A DNA stretch of 9,370 nucleotides. Source: Alphaproteobacteria bacterium (lineage in GTDB: Bacteria; Pseudomonadota; Alphaproteobacteria; Rhodospirillales; Rhodospirillaceae). The notes beneath the pieces were generated by a model that was not told the origin of the DNA, searched no databases, and worked only from the letters and a program-made list of their open reading frames with translations. The position numbers were made by a program, and so were the translations under genes. How positions within the stretch are numbered: position 1 is the stretch's first letter; every line of letters starts with the position of its first letter. This document shows positions 1-5,904 of the stretch, piece by piece. Where the stretch lies: positions 1-9,370 of the forward strand of contig JADGDA010000087.1 of assembly GCA_015228695.1 (NCBI GenBank). Direction: 5' to 3'.

Positions 1-2
1 TC

Positions 3-1235
3 GAAGGGCTGGCGGAGGCGCGGCGGTTCCGGCGGGATATGTTCGCCCCACGCGCCCCCTGGCGACACGGCGAGGCCCCGGCCTGGCTGGCGGCCCTCGC
101 CGCCCGCTGTCTCGCTCAGGTGCCCTTTTATCGCAAACGCGGGGGAGACCCGGACGATTTTTTCCGGCTTCCCACCACCACCCGGAACGACCTCGCCAGC
201 GCGCCGTGGGAGTTCATCCCCGACGACCTGCCGGCCCACGACGTCCTGACCTTCTCGACCTCCGGCAGCACCGGACCGGCCATGGCGGTCCCCTCGTCCC
301 CGGTGGCGGCGGCCTGCTACCTGCCGGCCTTGGAATACGCCCTGGCCCGCCACGGCATCGCCCTGGACGGAGGGCGGGGGCGGACCTCCATCGTCCTCGT
401 CTGCGCCCAGCGCTCCACCCTGACCTACGCTTCCCTTTCGACGCTCCTCGACGGTGCCGGCTTCGTCAAGATCAACCTCGCTCCGGGCGAGTGGCGGCAC
501 CCGGACGATCCGGTCCGTTTCCTGGACGATCTGGCGCCGGAAATCCTGACCGGCGACCCCTTCGCCTTCGCCCGTCTGGCCGAACTCCCCCTTCGCCACC
601 GGCCCAAGGCGATGGTGAGCACGGCCATGGCCCTGACCTCCGGGACGCGGGCGGCGCTGGAGAGCCGTTTCTCCTGCCCGGTCATCGATGTCTACTCCCT
701 GACGGAATCCCGGATGATCGCGGTCGCCACCCCCCGTGGCCACGAAATCGTTCCCCATCGCCTTTACGTCGAGATCCTGGCTTCCGATGGAACCCCCCGG
801 CCTCCCGGTGAACGGGGCGAGATCGTCCTGTCGGGGGGATTCAACGACTATCTCCCCCTCCTGCGCTACCGCACCGGCGACTTCGCCAGCCTGGACCTGA
901 GCGGCGCAACGCCCGCCTTGAGGGATTTGGAAGGCCGCCCGCCGGTGCGGCTGGAGGACTCGCGGGGGCGTCCGGTCAACACCATCGACGTGACGAAGGC
1001 CTTGACCCCCCTGCCCCTCGCGGGGTTTCACCTGCGCCAGAGGGCGGACCGCTCGATCGAACTGACGGGATGGGGAGCGCTGTCCGTCTTCGCGGACGGG
1101 GCCGTGAGAGCCGCCCTGGCCCCGATCTTCGGCGACTTGACCATTTCGCTCCGCCTCGACGACCACGCCCCACCCGACGGCAAGCCGTTGCCCTTTTCAA
1201 GCGAGTTGCCCCCCGACGAAATTGAAGGATGGTAA
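3..1235 (+). CDS. Phenylacetate-CoA ligase-like (PaaK/CapK family) adenylate-forming enzyme, 5' end possibly outside window
   Basis: Members of this superfamily activate a carboxylic acid with ATP to an acyl-adenylate, usually then forming a CoA thioester; the substrate here cannot be read from sequence. Counting from the ATG at 39, visible motifs are VPFYR (28-32, typical PaaK N-terminus), the phosphate-binding loop STSGSTGP (73-80), YSLTE (219-223, aromatic/adenine motif), RYRTGDF (276-282, ribose-binding Asp281), GRPPVRLEDSRG (299-310, hinge region) and a C-terminal GKPLPF with Lys382 where the catalytic lysine is expected. From ATG 39 the protein is 398 aa, somewhat short for PaaK (about 430). 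VPFYR normally lies 40-50 residues in, the frame is open back to position 3, and no good ribosome binding site precedes 39. A start left of the window is therefore likely, with ATG 39 as fallback. TAA at 1233-1235. Cytoplasmic. No neighbour explains its pathway. Confidence 0.83.
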   Translation, partial: EGLAEARRFRRDMFAPRAPWRHGEAPAWLAALAARCLAQVPFYRKRGGDPDDFFRLPTTTRNDLASAPWEFIPDDLPAHDVLTFSTSGSTGPAMAVPSSPVAAACYLPALEYALARHGIALDGGRGRTSIVLVCAQRSTLTYASLSTLLDGAGFVKINLAPGEWRHPDDPVRFLDDLAPEILTGDPFAFARLAELPLRHRPKAMVSTAMALTSGTRAALESRFSCPVIDVYSLTESRMIAVATPRGHEIVPHRLYVEILASDGTPRPPGERGEIVLSGGFNDYLPLLRYRTGDFASLDLSGATPALRDLEGRPPVRLEDSRGRPVNTIDVTKALTPLPLAGFHLRQRADRSIELTGWGALSVFADGAVRAALAPIFGDLTISLRLDDHAPPDGKPLPFSSELPPDEIEGW

Positions 1236-1312
1236 GTACGGGTCGCGTTCTCGAGGTTCGGGGAAATGCTTCATCGCGGCCCAGGAACGGATGCGGTAGT
1301 CTTTACTGTGCG

Positions 1313-1371
1313 GCAGGTTGGAGACAAACGTCTCCGCAAAAGCTCAGCGTTGCGCCATTTGATTGCGGTCG
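1313..1371 (+). repeat. 59-nt dispersed repeat, copy A (upstream of the DyP peroxidase gene)
   Basis: The reverse complement of 1313-1371 aligns without gaps to 3990-4048 with 49 of 59 bases identical. The match includes an 18-base perfect core: GTCTCCGCAAAAGCTCAG at 1330-1347 is the exact reverse complement of 4014-4031. Weaker similarity continues on both sides, to about 1380 and, with one single-base gap, to about 1295. Both copies are intergenic. Copy A ends about 10-20 nt before the peroxidase ribosome binding site, and read towards its gene it has the same orientation as copy B read towards the DUF1176 gene. It could be a shared regulatory leader or promoter region, or a degenerate member of an interspersed repeat family; the sequence alone does not decide. 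Confidence 0.8.
1320..1335. promoter_or_regulatory. Perfect palindrome GGAGAC-AAAC-GTCTCC, operator or hairpin candidate
   Basis: Six-base arms 1320-1325 and 1330-1335 flank a 4-nt spacer, 67 nt upstream of the peroxidase start codon. It overlaps one end of the 59-nt repeat's core. In copy B the GTCTCC arm is kept, but the partner arm is degenerate, leaving only GAC/GTC symmetry. It could be a repressor site or an RNA hairpin. No run of T follows, so it is not an intrinsic terminator. The function is inference. Confidence 0.35.
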
Positions 1372-1387
1372 TCGGGCCGCGCTATGC

Positions 1388-1395
1388 AAGAGGAG
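1388..1395 (+). promoter_or_regulatory. Ribosome binding site deciding the peroxidase start
   Basis: AAGAGGAG lies 6 nt before ATG 1402, close to ideal. It favours 1402 over the in-frame ATGs at 1384 and 1363, which lack such a site; with either of those starts, the Shine-Dalgarno would fall inside the gene. Confidence 0.75.
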
Positions 1396-1401
1396 CCCAC
1401 C

Positions 1402-2319
1402 ATGACCGAACCACAGGCGGCGATCTGCGCCGACACGGGGGATTTCGGACTTTTCCTCACCTTGACCGTGGTCGAGGGGAAGGCGTCTTCCGTCCGACGG
1501 GCAATCGCCGATTTTCCGCGGATGACGGCGGACCTGGGAAAGGAATTGGCCGAGCCGCGCCTGACCGGCGCGGTCGCCATCGGCGCGTCGGCGTGGCCGT
1601 CGCTGTTCGGGGACAGGATGCCCAGGGGCTTGGTCCCCTTCGCCGCCCTCGACGACGGCCCGCGCCATGCTCCGGCCACCCCGGCCGATCTGTTCATCCA
1701 TATCCACTCGCCGCGCCATGACGCGAATTTCCTGCTGGCGCGCAGGGTCATGGGGCGGTTGGGCGGGCATGTGCGCCTGATCGAGGAAGTCCACGGCTTT
1801 AAGTATCTGGGGGGGCGCGATCTGACCGGCTTCGTCGACGGGACCGAGAATCCGAAGGACGGGGAACGCGCCGAGGTCGCGCTGGTGGGGGACGAGGACC
1901 CCGCTTTCGCCGGGGGGAGCTACGTCAGCCTCCAGCGGTACGTCCACGATCTGCCCCGCTGGGAAGGGAATCCGGTCGCGGAGCAGGAGAAGACCATCGG
2001 CCGCACCAAGGACGGCGACGAGGAACTGGCCGACGACGTCAAGCCGCCGACGGCCCACATCGCCCGCGTCGTCATCGAGGAGAACGGCGAGGAACTGGAG
2101 GTCGTCCGCCACAGCATGCCCTATGGCACCACCTCCGAGTCCGGACTCTACTTCATCGCCTACTGCCGCGATCCGACGCCCTTCCGCCGGATGCTGACGC
2201 GCATGGTGCAGCGTGACGGCGAGGGCCATTACGACCGCCTGCTGGACTTCACCCGGCCCGTCACCGGCGCCTCGTTCTTCGCCCCGCCGATTCCCCTGCT
2301 GCGGGATGCCGCCGGCTGA
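1402..2319 (+). CDS. DyP-type haem peroxidase (YfeX/DypB-like)
   Basis: Dye-decolorizing peroxidases use haem b and H2O2 to oxidise aromatic or other substrates; the YfeX/DypB branch is usually cytoplasmic. The 305-aa product has normal family length. Residues 143-151 read GFVDGTENP, the DyP signature with catalytic Asp146 (GXXDG). The proximal haem ligand is His219 in PPTAHIAR and the distal Arg is Arg236 in VVRHSMPYG; the His-to-Arg spacing of 17 matches what I recall for E. coli YfeX (H215/R232). The C-terminal TRPVTGASFFAPP (284-296) is also characteristic. There is no signal peptide. The C-terminus (LLRDAAG) does not resemble an encapsulin-targeting tail, and no encapsulin gene is present. 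The start is chosen on the Shine-Dalgarno at 1388-1395. It is probably transcribed alone from the 166-nt gap upstream, which holds repeat copy A and a palindrome. The physiological substrate is unknown. Confidence 0.95.
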   Translation: MTEPQAAICADTGDFGLFLTLTVVEGKASSVRRAIADFPRMTADLGKELAEPRLTGAVAIGASAWPSLFGDRMPRGLVPFAALDDGPRHAPATPADLFIHIHSPRHDANFLLARRVMGRLGGHVRLIEEVHGFKYLGGRDLTGFVDGTENPKDGERAEVALVGDEDPAFAGGSYVSLQRYVHDLPRWEGNPVAEQEKTIGRTKDGDEELADDVKPPTAHIARVVIEENGEELEVVRHSMPYGTTSESGLYFIAYCRDPTPFRRMLTRMVQRDGEGHYDRLLDFTRPVTGASFFAPPIPLLRDAAG

Positions 2320-2481
2320 TCAGACTTCGCCGCATCCCCGCACCGCATCACGAAACGGCGACTATGCTGCGCCGCAACATGAAGGCAGAGAATTTCCCCC
2401 GCCCCCGGCGAGTCCGTTGATTTGTGAGGGAATCGATCCGGATACGCGCCAGACGCGGAAAACGGGGAAACCCATTTTTCT
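2320..2481. other. Intergenic stretch after the peroxidase gene, nothing convincing
   Basis: This is the first part of a 417-nt stretch without a protein gene (2320-2736). Short open frames here lack ribosome binding sites and family motifs. I see no clear terminator for the peroxidase gene; GGGAAACCC followed by ATTTTT near 2466-2479 has only a three-pair stem, too weak to call. The rest of the stretch holds the small-RNA locus and two hairpins listed separately. Confidence 0.5.
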
Positions 2482-2510
2482 CTTGCATCGCAGCGCCAGA
2501 GACTCTACCT
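2482..2510 (+). promoter_or_regulatory. Candidate sigma-70 promoter of the small RNA
   Basis: CTTGCA (2482-2487) and CTACCT (2505-2510) are separated by exactly 17 nt. They resemble the alphaproteobacterial housekeeping consensus CTTGAC-N17-CTATAT at 4 of 6 positions each. Transcription would start near 2517, giving a transcript of about 97 nt up to the terminator's T-run. Confidence 0.5.
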
Positions 2511-2516
2511 TTCGCG

Positions 2517-2613
2517 GTGCAGCAGGATGAGCGCGTTTGGCGCACGTCCTTCTGCGTTTCTTGGACGTTTCCTCCCTAAACTTGAGCCGCCCCTCGGGGC
2601 GGCTTCTTTTTTT
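2517..2613 (+). ncRNA. Candidate trans-acting small RNA, suhB/alpha-r14-like
   Basis: The locus has the layout of a free-standing bacterial sRNA gene, with a promoter-like element at 2482-2510 and an intrinsic terminator at 2586-2613. Inside are a small GCGC hairpin (2531-2543) and a perfect 6-bp stem, ACGTCC 2544-2549 with GGACGT 2563-2568, with a 13-nt loop. Next comes an unpaired stretch, TTCCTCCCTAAACTTGA (2569-2585), carrying CCTCCC, complementary to a Shine-Dalgarno. Then comes the terminator hairpin. From memory, a GGACGTTTCCTCCCTAAAC-like stretch next to the terminator is a hallmark of the alphaproteobacterial suhB/alpha-r14 sRNAs, which bind ribosome binding sites of target mRNAs, often with Hfq. 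The architecture is directly visible; the family assignment is by recollection. The 5' end is approximate. It could instead be a peroxidase 3' UTR-derived RNA, but the upstream promoter argues for its own gene. Confidence 0.62.
2586..2613 (+). terminator. Rho-independent terminator
   Basis: Perfect 8-bp stem GCCGCCCC/GGGGCGGC (2586-2593 and 2596-2603) whose arms are separated by only TC, so the closing pair would open to a CTCG tetraloop. It is followed by TTCTTTTTTT (2604-2613). The T-run is on the + strand only, so it ends the sRNA and also any read-through from the peroxidase gene. Confidence 0.88.
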
Positions 2614-2680
2614 GTTCGTTTTCAATCCCTTCTCGGGAAGCTTGGCCGCACCCGATCAAGGTCTCTATGGCGCACAGCGG

Positions 2681-2710
2681 CGGGACGATTTCACCCGAGA
2701 GGACGTCCCG
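2681..2710. repeat. Inverted repeat CGGGACG...CGTCCCG
   Basis: Perfect 7-base arms (2681-2687 and 2704-2710) with a 16-nt spacer, in the convergent gap between the sRNA terminator and the 3' end of the DUF1176 gene. No T-run follows on either strand. It could be mRNA 3'-end structure for the minus-strand gene or chance in GC-rich DNA. Confidence 0.35.
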
Positions 2711-2712
2711 AC

Positions 2713-2729
2713 CGCCCTTGAAAAGGGCG
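2713..2729 (-). terminator. Candidate 3' hairpin of the DUF1176 gene, no T-run
   Basis: Perfect 7-bp stem CGCCCTT/AAGGGCG with loop GAA, starting 7 nt past the TGA (2737-2739) of the minus-strand gene. The position suits a transcript-end stabiliser or weak terminator, but there is no U-tract after it, so intrinsic termination is doubtful. Confidence 0.35.
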
Positions 2730-2736
2730 CGCCGTT

Positions 2737-3891
2737 TCATGGCCGCGCCTCGCGGATGCCGGACCGCCAGAGAACGGGCCAGGACACGATGCCGCCGCAA
2801 CGGCCTTGCTTGGCGTAAGCGGCGAGTTGGAAGGCCTTGCCGTCGAAGAACCAGGACGCCGACATGCCGCAGTCACCGATGCCGCGTCCATTGGCCTTCA
2901 TGGTGAAGATATGGGTTGCGGGATCGTAGCCGGCCCGGAAAAACGTGTCGATCGGGGCCTCTTCCAACGGCAGGTCCAGCGTCACGCGCTCCGCCTGATC
3001 CGGCCTGCCAGGAGGCACCCGGAATGCAAGTGACGCCGATTGATAGGGCCCCCTGAAGCATTCCAACAACACCAGCGCCTCATGAGGCGACAACAGCATG
3101 GCTTGGTCGTGTTCGTGAGGGGTTCTGACATCCTCTTCCGGTTGGCATTCCGTTGCGGCCATGACTCCCTGGCGCGAGGCGCGGACGCCGTCAATCAAGG
3201 CCCGGGTGGCCTGGGAGGAAAGGGGGGGTGCCATCGGTCCGGCCATCGCCACTATCGGCGCGGCGGGTTCCGGGGGAACCTGATCGACGGTCGCGGGACC
3301 GGAGCGGGTCAGCGCCGTTTGGCCGCCGATCCGCCCCTGGACATCATCCATGAGCAGCATCACCGCGGCGAGCCCGCGCAAGGACAGGACCGGCGTCGTG
3401 GCGTCCTTGACCGGACCAAACGACAGGATGGTTCCGTTGCGGATGGCCTTCAAGAAGGCGGCGGCCGTGTGGTCGGTCGCAAGGATCGTGACGGTCCGGT
3501 CGTCCCGCCGGTCCCTCCAATTCACCTTCATGTCCATCGGCGCGCCGTCCAGCATCAGGGTCGCCGGGTCCAACCTGCTTTCGGAAGCCATCGCGACCTC
3601 CAATCCCCCTTCCGGGCCGGCCTGTCGCCGAATGACCATGGACAGGCCCGGATGCTCGTCCGAGAAGCCCCGCGCATCGCAATAGCGGGTGTTGTCGCAG
3701 GCCGCCAACCAGTCCTTGATCTCGACATAGACCGGAACCGAACGAGGAGAAGCCGCCACGGCCGATGCCGCCGCCAGGAAGACCACAACGAATGCCGCAA
3801 GCACGACGGCCGTGCCGCGCCGCCAAAGATCGAGAAAACCCAATAGCCTTTCAGGCGGCACCGCCTGGATGCGCGGGTCAAGCCCGCGCAT
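2737..3891 (-). CDS. Exported DUF1176 domain protein
   Basis: DUF1176 proteins are extracytoplasmic proteins of unknown function in proteobacteria. Numbering from ATG 3891 (384 aa), a hydrophobic segment TAVVLAAFVVVFLAAASAVA (27-46) after two Arg acts as a signal peptide ending in AVA/ASA. The mature part begins with KDWLAACDNTRYCDARGF (59-76). The family's C-terminal block is GRGIGDCGMSASWFFDGKAF (335-354) and GRCGGIVSWPVLWRS (363-377). Six cysteines (65, 71, 249, 278, 341, 365) suggest periplasmic disulfides. The start is uncertain. The frame is open to ATG 3957, but 3869-3891 is an interspersed palindrome, so the MRGLDPRIQ N-terminus is translated repeat. ATG 3891 has GGAAG 6 nt upstream but sits within a 9-bp stem. 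TTG 3843, after GAAAGG, would give a compact 368-aa preprotein with a normal signal peptide and may be the true start. Convergent with the sRNA and divergent from hpnA. Confidence 0.85.
   Translation of the reverse strand: MRGLDPRIQAVPPERLLGFLDLWRRGTAVVLAAFVVVFLAAASAVAASPRSVPVYVEIKDWLAACDNTRYCDARGFSDEHPGLSMVIRRQAGPEGGLEVAMASESRLDPATLMLDGAPMDMKVNWRDRRDDRTVTILATDHTAAAFLKAIRNGTILSFGPVKDATTPVLSLRGLAAVMLLMDDVQGRIGGQTALTRSGPATVDQVPPEPAAPIVAMAGPMAPPLSSQATRALIDGVRASRQGVMAATECQPEEDVRTPHEHDQAMLLSPHEALVLLECFRGPYQSASLAFRVPPGRPDQAERVTLDLPLEEAPIDTFFRAGYDPATHIFTMKANGRGIGDCGMSASWFFDGKAFQLAAYAKQGRCGGIVSWPVLWRSGIREARP
3852..3867 (-). repeat. Hairpin in the DUF1176 leader, next to the palindromic repeat
   Basis: CAGGCGG-CA-CCGCCTG: 7-base arms (3852-3858 and 3861-3867) around two bases, one base from the larger palindrome at 3869-3891. 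On the minus strand it is followed by AAAGG and the TTG candidate start at 3843, so as RNA it would sit directly against the likely ribosome binding site. Confidence 0.55.
3869..3891 (-). repeat. Alphaproteobacterial palindromic intergenic repeat (MRGLDPRIQ-coding type)
   Basis: ATGCGCGGG-TCAAG-CCCGCGCAT: perfect 9-base arms around a 5-nt loop. Read on the minus strand it translates to MRGLDPRI(Q), a string that recurs at the start of many short or mis-started predicted proteins in alphaproteobacterial genomes because this repeat is so frequent between genes. It explains the odd N-terminus of the DUF1176 frame. One copy is visible here. Confidence 0.75.
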
Positions 3892-4197
3892 GACGATCTT
3901 CCAGCATATTGATATATAACAATTCATCACCACCCCGGACCCCAGTAAGAGCCACAAAGAGTTAGAAGCTTACCACGGCTCCGCCCCGGCGGCCGCAACC
4001 AAAAGGCGCCACCCTGAGCTTTTGCGGAGACATTTATCGTCAGCCTGCTATACGGGAAGACCGCCGCCAGGAAAATATGGGGAATCGACGGGGCCGCCTT
4101 GCGTCGGGCCGGCGAAGCGGCTAGAACCGAGGAGGGCTGGCGGTAGCGGGGCGACGCTCTTGGGCCGGATTTCATCGAGAACGGTTGGGTGTGAACG
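3892..4197. other. Divergent intergenic region between the DUF1176 gene and hpnA
   Basis: About 300 nt that should hold promoters for both directions. It contains repeat copy B (3990-4048) and a notably AT-rich patch at about 3904-3926 (includes ATTGATATATAAC) just upstream of the palindrome, a plausible minus-strand promoter region, though I cannot place a good -35/-10 pair. A strong GAGGAGG at 4129-4135 is not followed by a start codon in the hpnA frame. No small gene is convincing. Confidence 0.45.
3990..4048 (-). repeat. 59-nt dispersed repeat, copy B (upstream of the DUF1176 gene)
   Basis: Read on the + strand it matches the minus strand of 1313-1371 at 49 of 59 positions without a gap, including the identical 18-mer CTGAGCTTTTGCGGAGAC at 4014-4031. 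Several of the ten differences are transitions, as expected for diverged copies of one ancestor. It lies 98 nt upstream of the ATG 3891 candidate, in the same orientation to that gene as copy A to the peroxidase gene, but it could equally serve hpnA on the other side. Confidence 0.8.
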
Positions 4198-5226
4198 GTG
4201 ACCGGGGCCGCCATGGGAGCCACGCTCGTCACGGGCGCGACGGGGTTCGTCGGGTCGGCCGTGGCGCGCCGTCTTCTGGCAGCCGGACACTCGGTGCGTG
4301 TTCTGGCGCGTCCCGGCGGCGACCGCTCCAATCTGGAGGGACTTGACCTTGAGGTGGCGGAGGGCGACCTGACCGATCCGGCGTCGGTGCGGCGCGCGGT
4401 GGCGGGTTGCACGGCCCTGTTCCATGTGGCCGCCGACTACCGCCTGTGGGTGCGCGATCCCGAGGCGATGGACCGCGCCAATATCGAAGGCACCCGCATG
4501 ATCCTGACGGCCGCCGCCATGGCCGGAGCCTCGCGGCTGGTCTACACCAGCAGCGTCGCGACCCTGGGCCTCCATTCCGACGGCGCCCCCGCCGACGAGG
4601 ATGTGCCGTCGACGCTCGCCGACATGATCGGCCCCTACAAGAGGTCCAAGTTCCTGGCCGAGGCCGAGGTCAGGCGTCTGATCGCGGAAGAGGGGCTTCC
4701 GGCGGTGATCGTCAACCCCTCGACCCCGGTGGGGCCGCGCGACGTCAAGCCCACGCCCACCGGGCGCATGATCGTCGAGGCCGCCCTGGGGCGGATGCCG
4801 GCCTATGTGGACACCGGCCTTAACATCGTCCACGTGGACGACGTGGCGGAGGGCCATTTCCTTGCCTTCGAGCGCGGGGAGATCGGCGAGCGCTATATCC
4901 TGGGCGGGGAGAATCTGGGTCTTGGCGATATTCTCCGCGACATCGCCGCCATCGTCGGCCGGAGCCCTCCGAAAGTGAAGCTGCCCCACGGACTGGTGCT
5001 TCCCATCGCGGTCCTGGCCGAGACCTGGGCGCGGCTGTTCGGCGGCGAGCCCTTCGCCACCGTGGACGGGGTGCGGATGGCCAAGAAGAAGATGTTTTTT
5101 TCCTCGCTCAAGGCGGAACGCGCCCTCGGCTACCGGTTCCGTCCGGCGGTCGAGGGCCTGCGGGACGCGGTGACGTGGTTCCGCGAACATGGACATCCGG
5201 GGATCGGTCGCCCACCCGGTAGCTGA
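4198..5226 (+). CDS. hpnA: HpnA, hopanoid-associated NAD(P)-dependent sugar epimerase family protein
   Basis: Extended short-chain dehydrogenase/reductase of the type regularly found in hopanoid clusters, proposed to act on the polar side chain or a sugar nucleotide; its exact reaction is not settled. The 342-aa protein has the dinucleotide-binding GATGFVG (13-19), GDLTD (56-60), the FHVAADYRLWVRDPEAM stretch (75-91) that I regard as typical of HpnA, TSS (117-119), the catalytic Tyr147/Lys151 pair in YKRSK, and NPSTPVGPRD (173-182). The NIVHVDDVAEGH stretch (209-220) precedes the substrate-binding C-terminal part. All catalytic elements are present. An in-frame TGA at 4192 limits the start to GTG 4198 or ATG 4213 (five residues shorter); neither has a strong ribosome binding site, and the ATG is equally plausible. 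It is first gene of the hpnA-hpnM-kinase run, 24 nt from hpnM. Confidence 0.92.
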   Translation: MTGAAMGATLVTGATGFVGSAVARRLLAAGHSVRVLARPGGDRSNLEGLDLEVAEGDLTDPASVRRAVAGCTALFHVAADYRLWVRDPEAMDRANIEGTRMILTAAAMAGASRLVYTSSVATLGLHSDGAPADEDVPSTLADMIGPYKRSKFLAEAEVRRLIAEEGLPAVIVNPSTPVGPRDVKPTPTGRMIVEAALGRMPAYVDTGLNIVHVDDVAEGHFLAFERGEIGERYILGGENLGLGDILRDIAAIVGRSPPKVKLPHGLVLPIAVLAETWARLFGGEPFATVDGVRMAKKKMFFSSLKAERALGYRFRPAVEGLRDAVTWFREHGHPGIGRPPGS

Positions 5227-5250
5227 CAGGGCGCAGGGGGAGAAGCGGGC

Positions 5251-5877
5251 ATGAGAATCATCGCAATGCTGGCCCTGGTCGTGGCCCTGGGAGCATCCGC
5301 CCCCTCGGCGGCGGGGGACGCGGACATCCCGGCCGCGCGGAAGACGGTCGAGGCGCTGAACGCGGCCCAACTCGACGCGATGCGGAACGCCGCGAAGCTG
5401 GGCTTCAAGGGGCGGGCCGGTCAGCTCGCCGGTCCTCTGAACAAGGTCTACGACTTCCCGGAGATGGTTCGCATCGTCACCGGCAGTCACTGGAAGTCCT
5501 TCTCTCCCGAGCAGAAAACCCGCCTGATCGACGCCTACGCGCGCCTTTCCGTCGCCATCTACGCCTCGCGTCTGACCGGCTATTCCGGCGAACGGTTCGA
5601 AGTCGTGGGGGCCGACGTCGTTCCCCCGCCCAGCCCGTCCATCCTGGTGCGGACGCGGCTGTTCAGGACGGGCGGGGACGAGGTCCGGCTCGACTATCGG
5701 GTACGCTCCGCCGACGACGGCTGGCGCGTCGTCGATGTCTTCTACAACGGCTCGGTCAGCGAGCTTGCCTCCCAACGCTCCCAATATCTGGCGATCCTGG
5801 GCAAGGAGGGATACGACGGGCTGCTCGGGACCCTGGAACGTAAAATCGAGAACCTGGCCGCCGGAAAGAACGGGTAG
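5251..5877 (+). CDS. hpnM: HpnM, MlaC/Ttg2D-family periplasmic protein of hopanoid clusters
   Basis: MlaC-like proteins carry phospholipids between membranes in the Mla system; HpnM is the variant found in hopanoid gene clusters, where it is thought to serve hopanoid or lipid movement, often alongside the RND protein HpnN (not in this window). The 208-aa product starts with a signal peptide, MRIIAMLALVVALGASAPSAA, cut around residue 21. The mature domain has the family pattern: an N-terminal helix, DFPEMVRIVTGSHWKSFSPEQK (68-89), an IDAYARLSVAIYASRL helix, then beta strands ending in DGWRVVDVFYNGSVSELASQRSQY, close to the usual MlaC ending GW.v.Dv...GvSl...yR. The ribosome binding site GGGGGAG (5236-5242) lies 8 nt before ATG 5251. 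The 24-nt gap after hpnA supports co-transcription. A generic MlaC role is the alternative, but the hpnA neighbour favours HpnM. Confidence 0.88.
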   Translation: MRIIAMLALVVALGASAPSAAGDADIPAARKTVEALNAAQLDAMRNAAKLGFKGRAGQLAGPLNKVYDFPEMVRIVTGSHWKSFSPEQKTRLIDAYARLSVAIYASRLTGYSGERFEVVGADVVPPPSPSILVRTRLFRTGGDEVRLDYRVRSADDGWRVVDVFYNGSVSELASQRSQYLAILGKEGYDGLLGTLERKIENLAAGKNG

Positions 5878-5887
5878 CCGGATGGCG

Positions 5888-5899
5888 GGGAGGAGGGGC
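5888..5899 (+). promoter_or_regulatory. Strong ribosome binding site of the hybrid kinase
   Basis: GGGAGGAGGGGC contains AGGAGG (5891-5896), 8 nt before ATG 5905. It fixes the kinase start, 27 nt after the hpnM stop, and is the strongest Shine-Dalgarno in the window. Confidence 0.8.
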
Positions 5900-5904
5900 A
5901 TCCG

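Noticed and set aside
1363..1401. The N-terminal 13-residue extension of the peroxidase frame
   Set aside because: The strong Shine-Dalgarno at 1388-1395 sits inside this extension and serves ATG 1402; the extension also overlaps the 59-nt repeat.
1303..2229. A 308-codon minus-strand frame opposite the peroxidase gene
   Set aside because: It is a shadow of the DyP gene, whose catalytic motifs fix the coding strand; the antisense product shows no domain.
2297..2319. Possible encapsulin cargo tail on the DyP peroxidase
   Set aside because: The C-terminus (PIPLLRDAAG) lacks the typical targeting sequence and there is no encapsulin gene in the window.
2380..2421. A 13-codon frame MKAENFPRPRRVR in the gap after the peroxidase gene
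   Set aside because: No ribosome binding site and nothing to support translation.
3040..3846. A 268-codon + strand frame opposite the DUF1176 gene
   Set aside because: The minus strand carries the signal peptide and conserved DUF1176 C-terminal block; the + frame lacks a ribosome binding site and any family pattern.
4077..4124. A 15-codon frame upstream of hpnA as a leader peptide
   Set aside because: No convincing ribosome binding site, regulatory codon run or attenuator-like hairpin with T-run.
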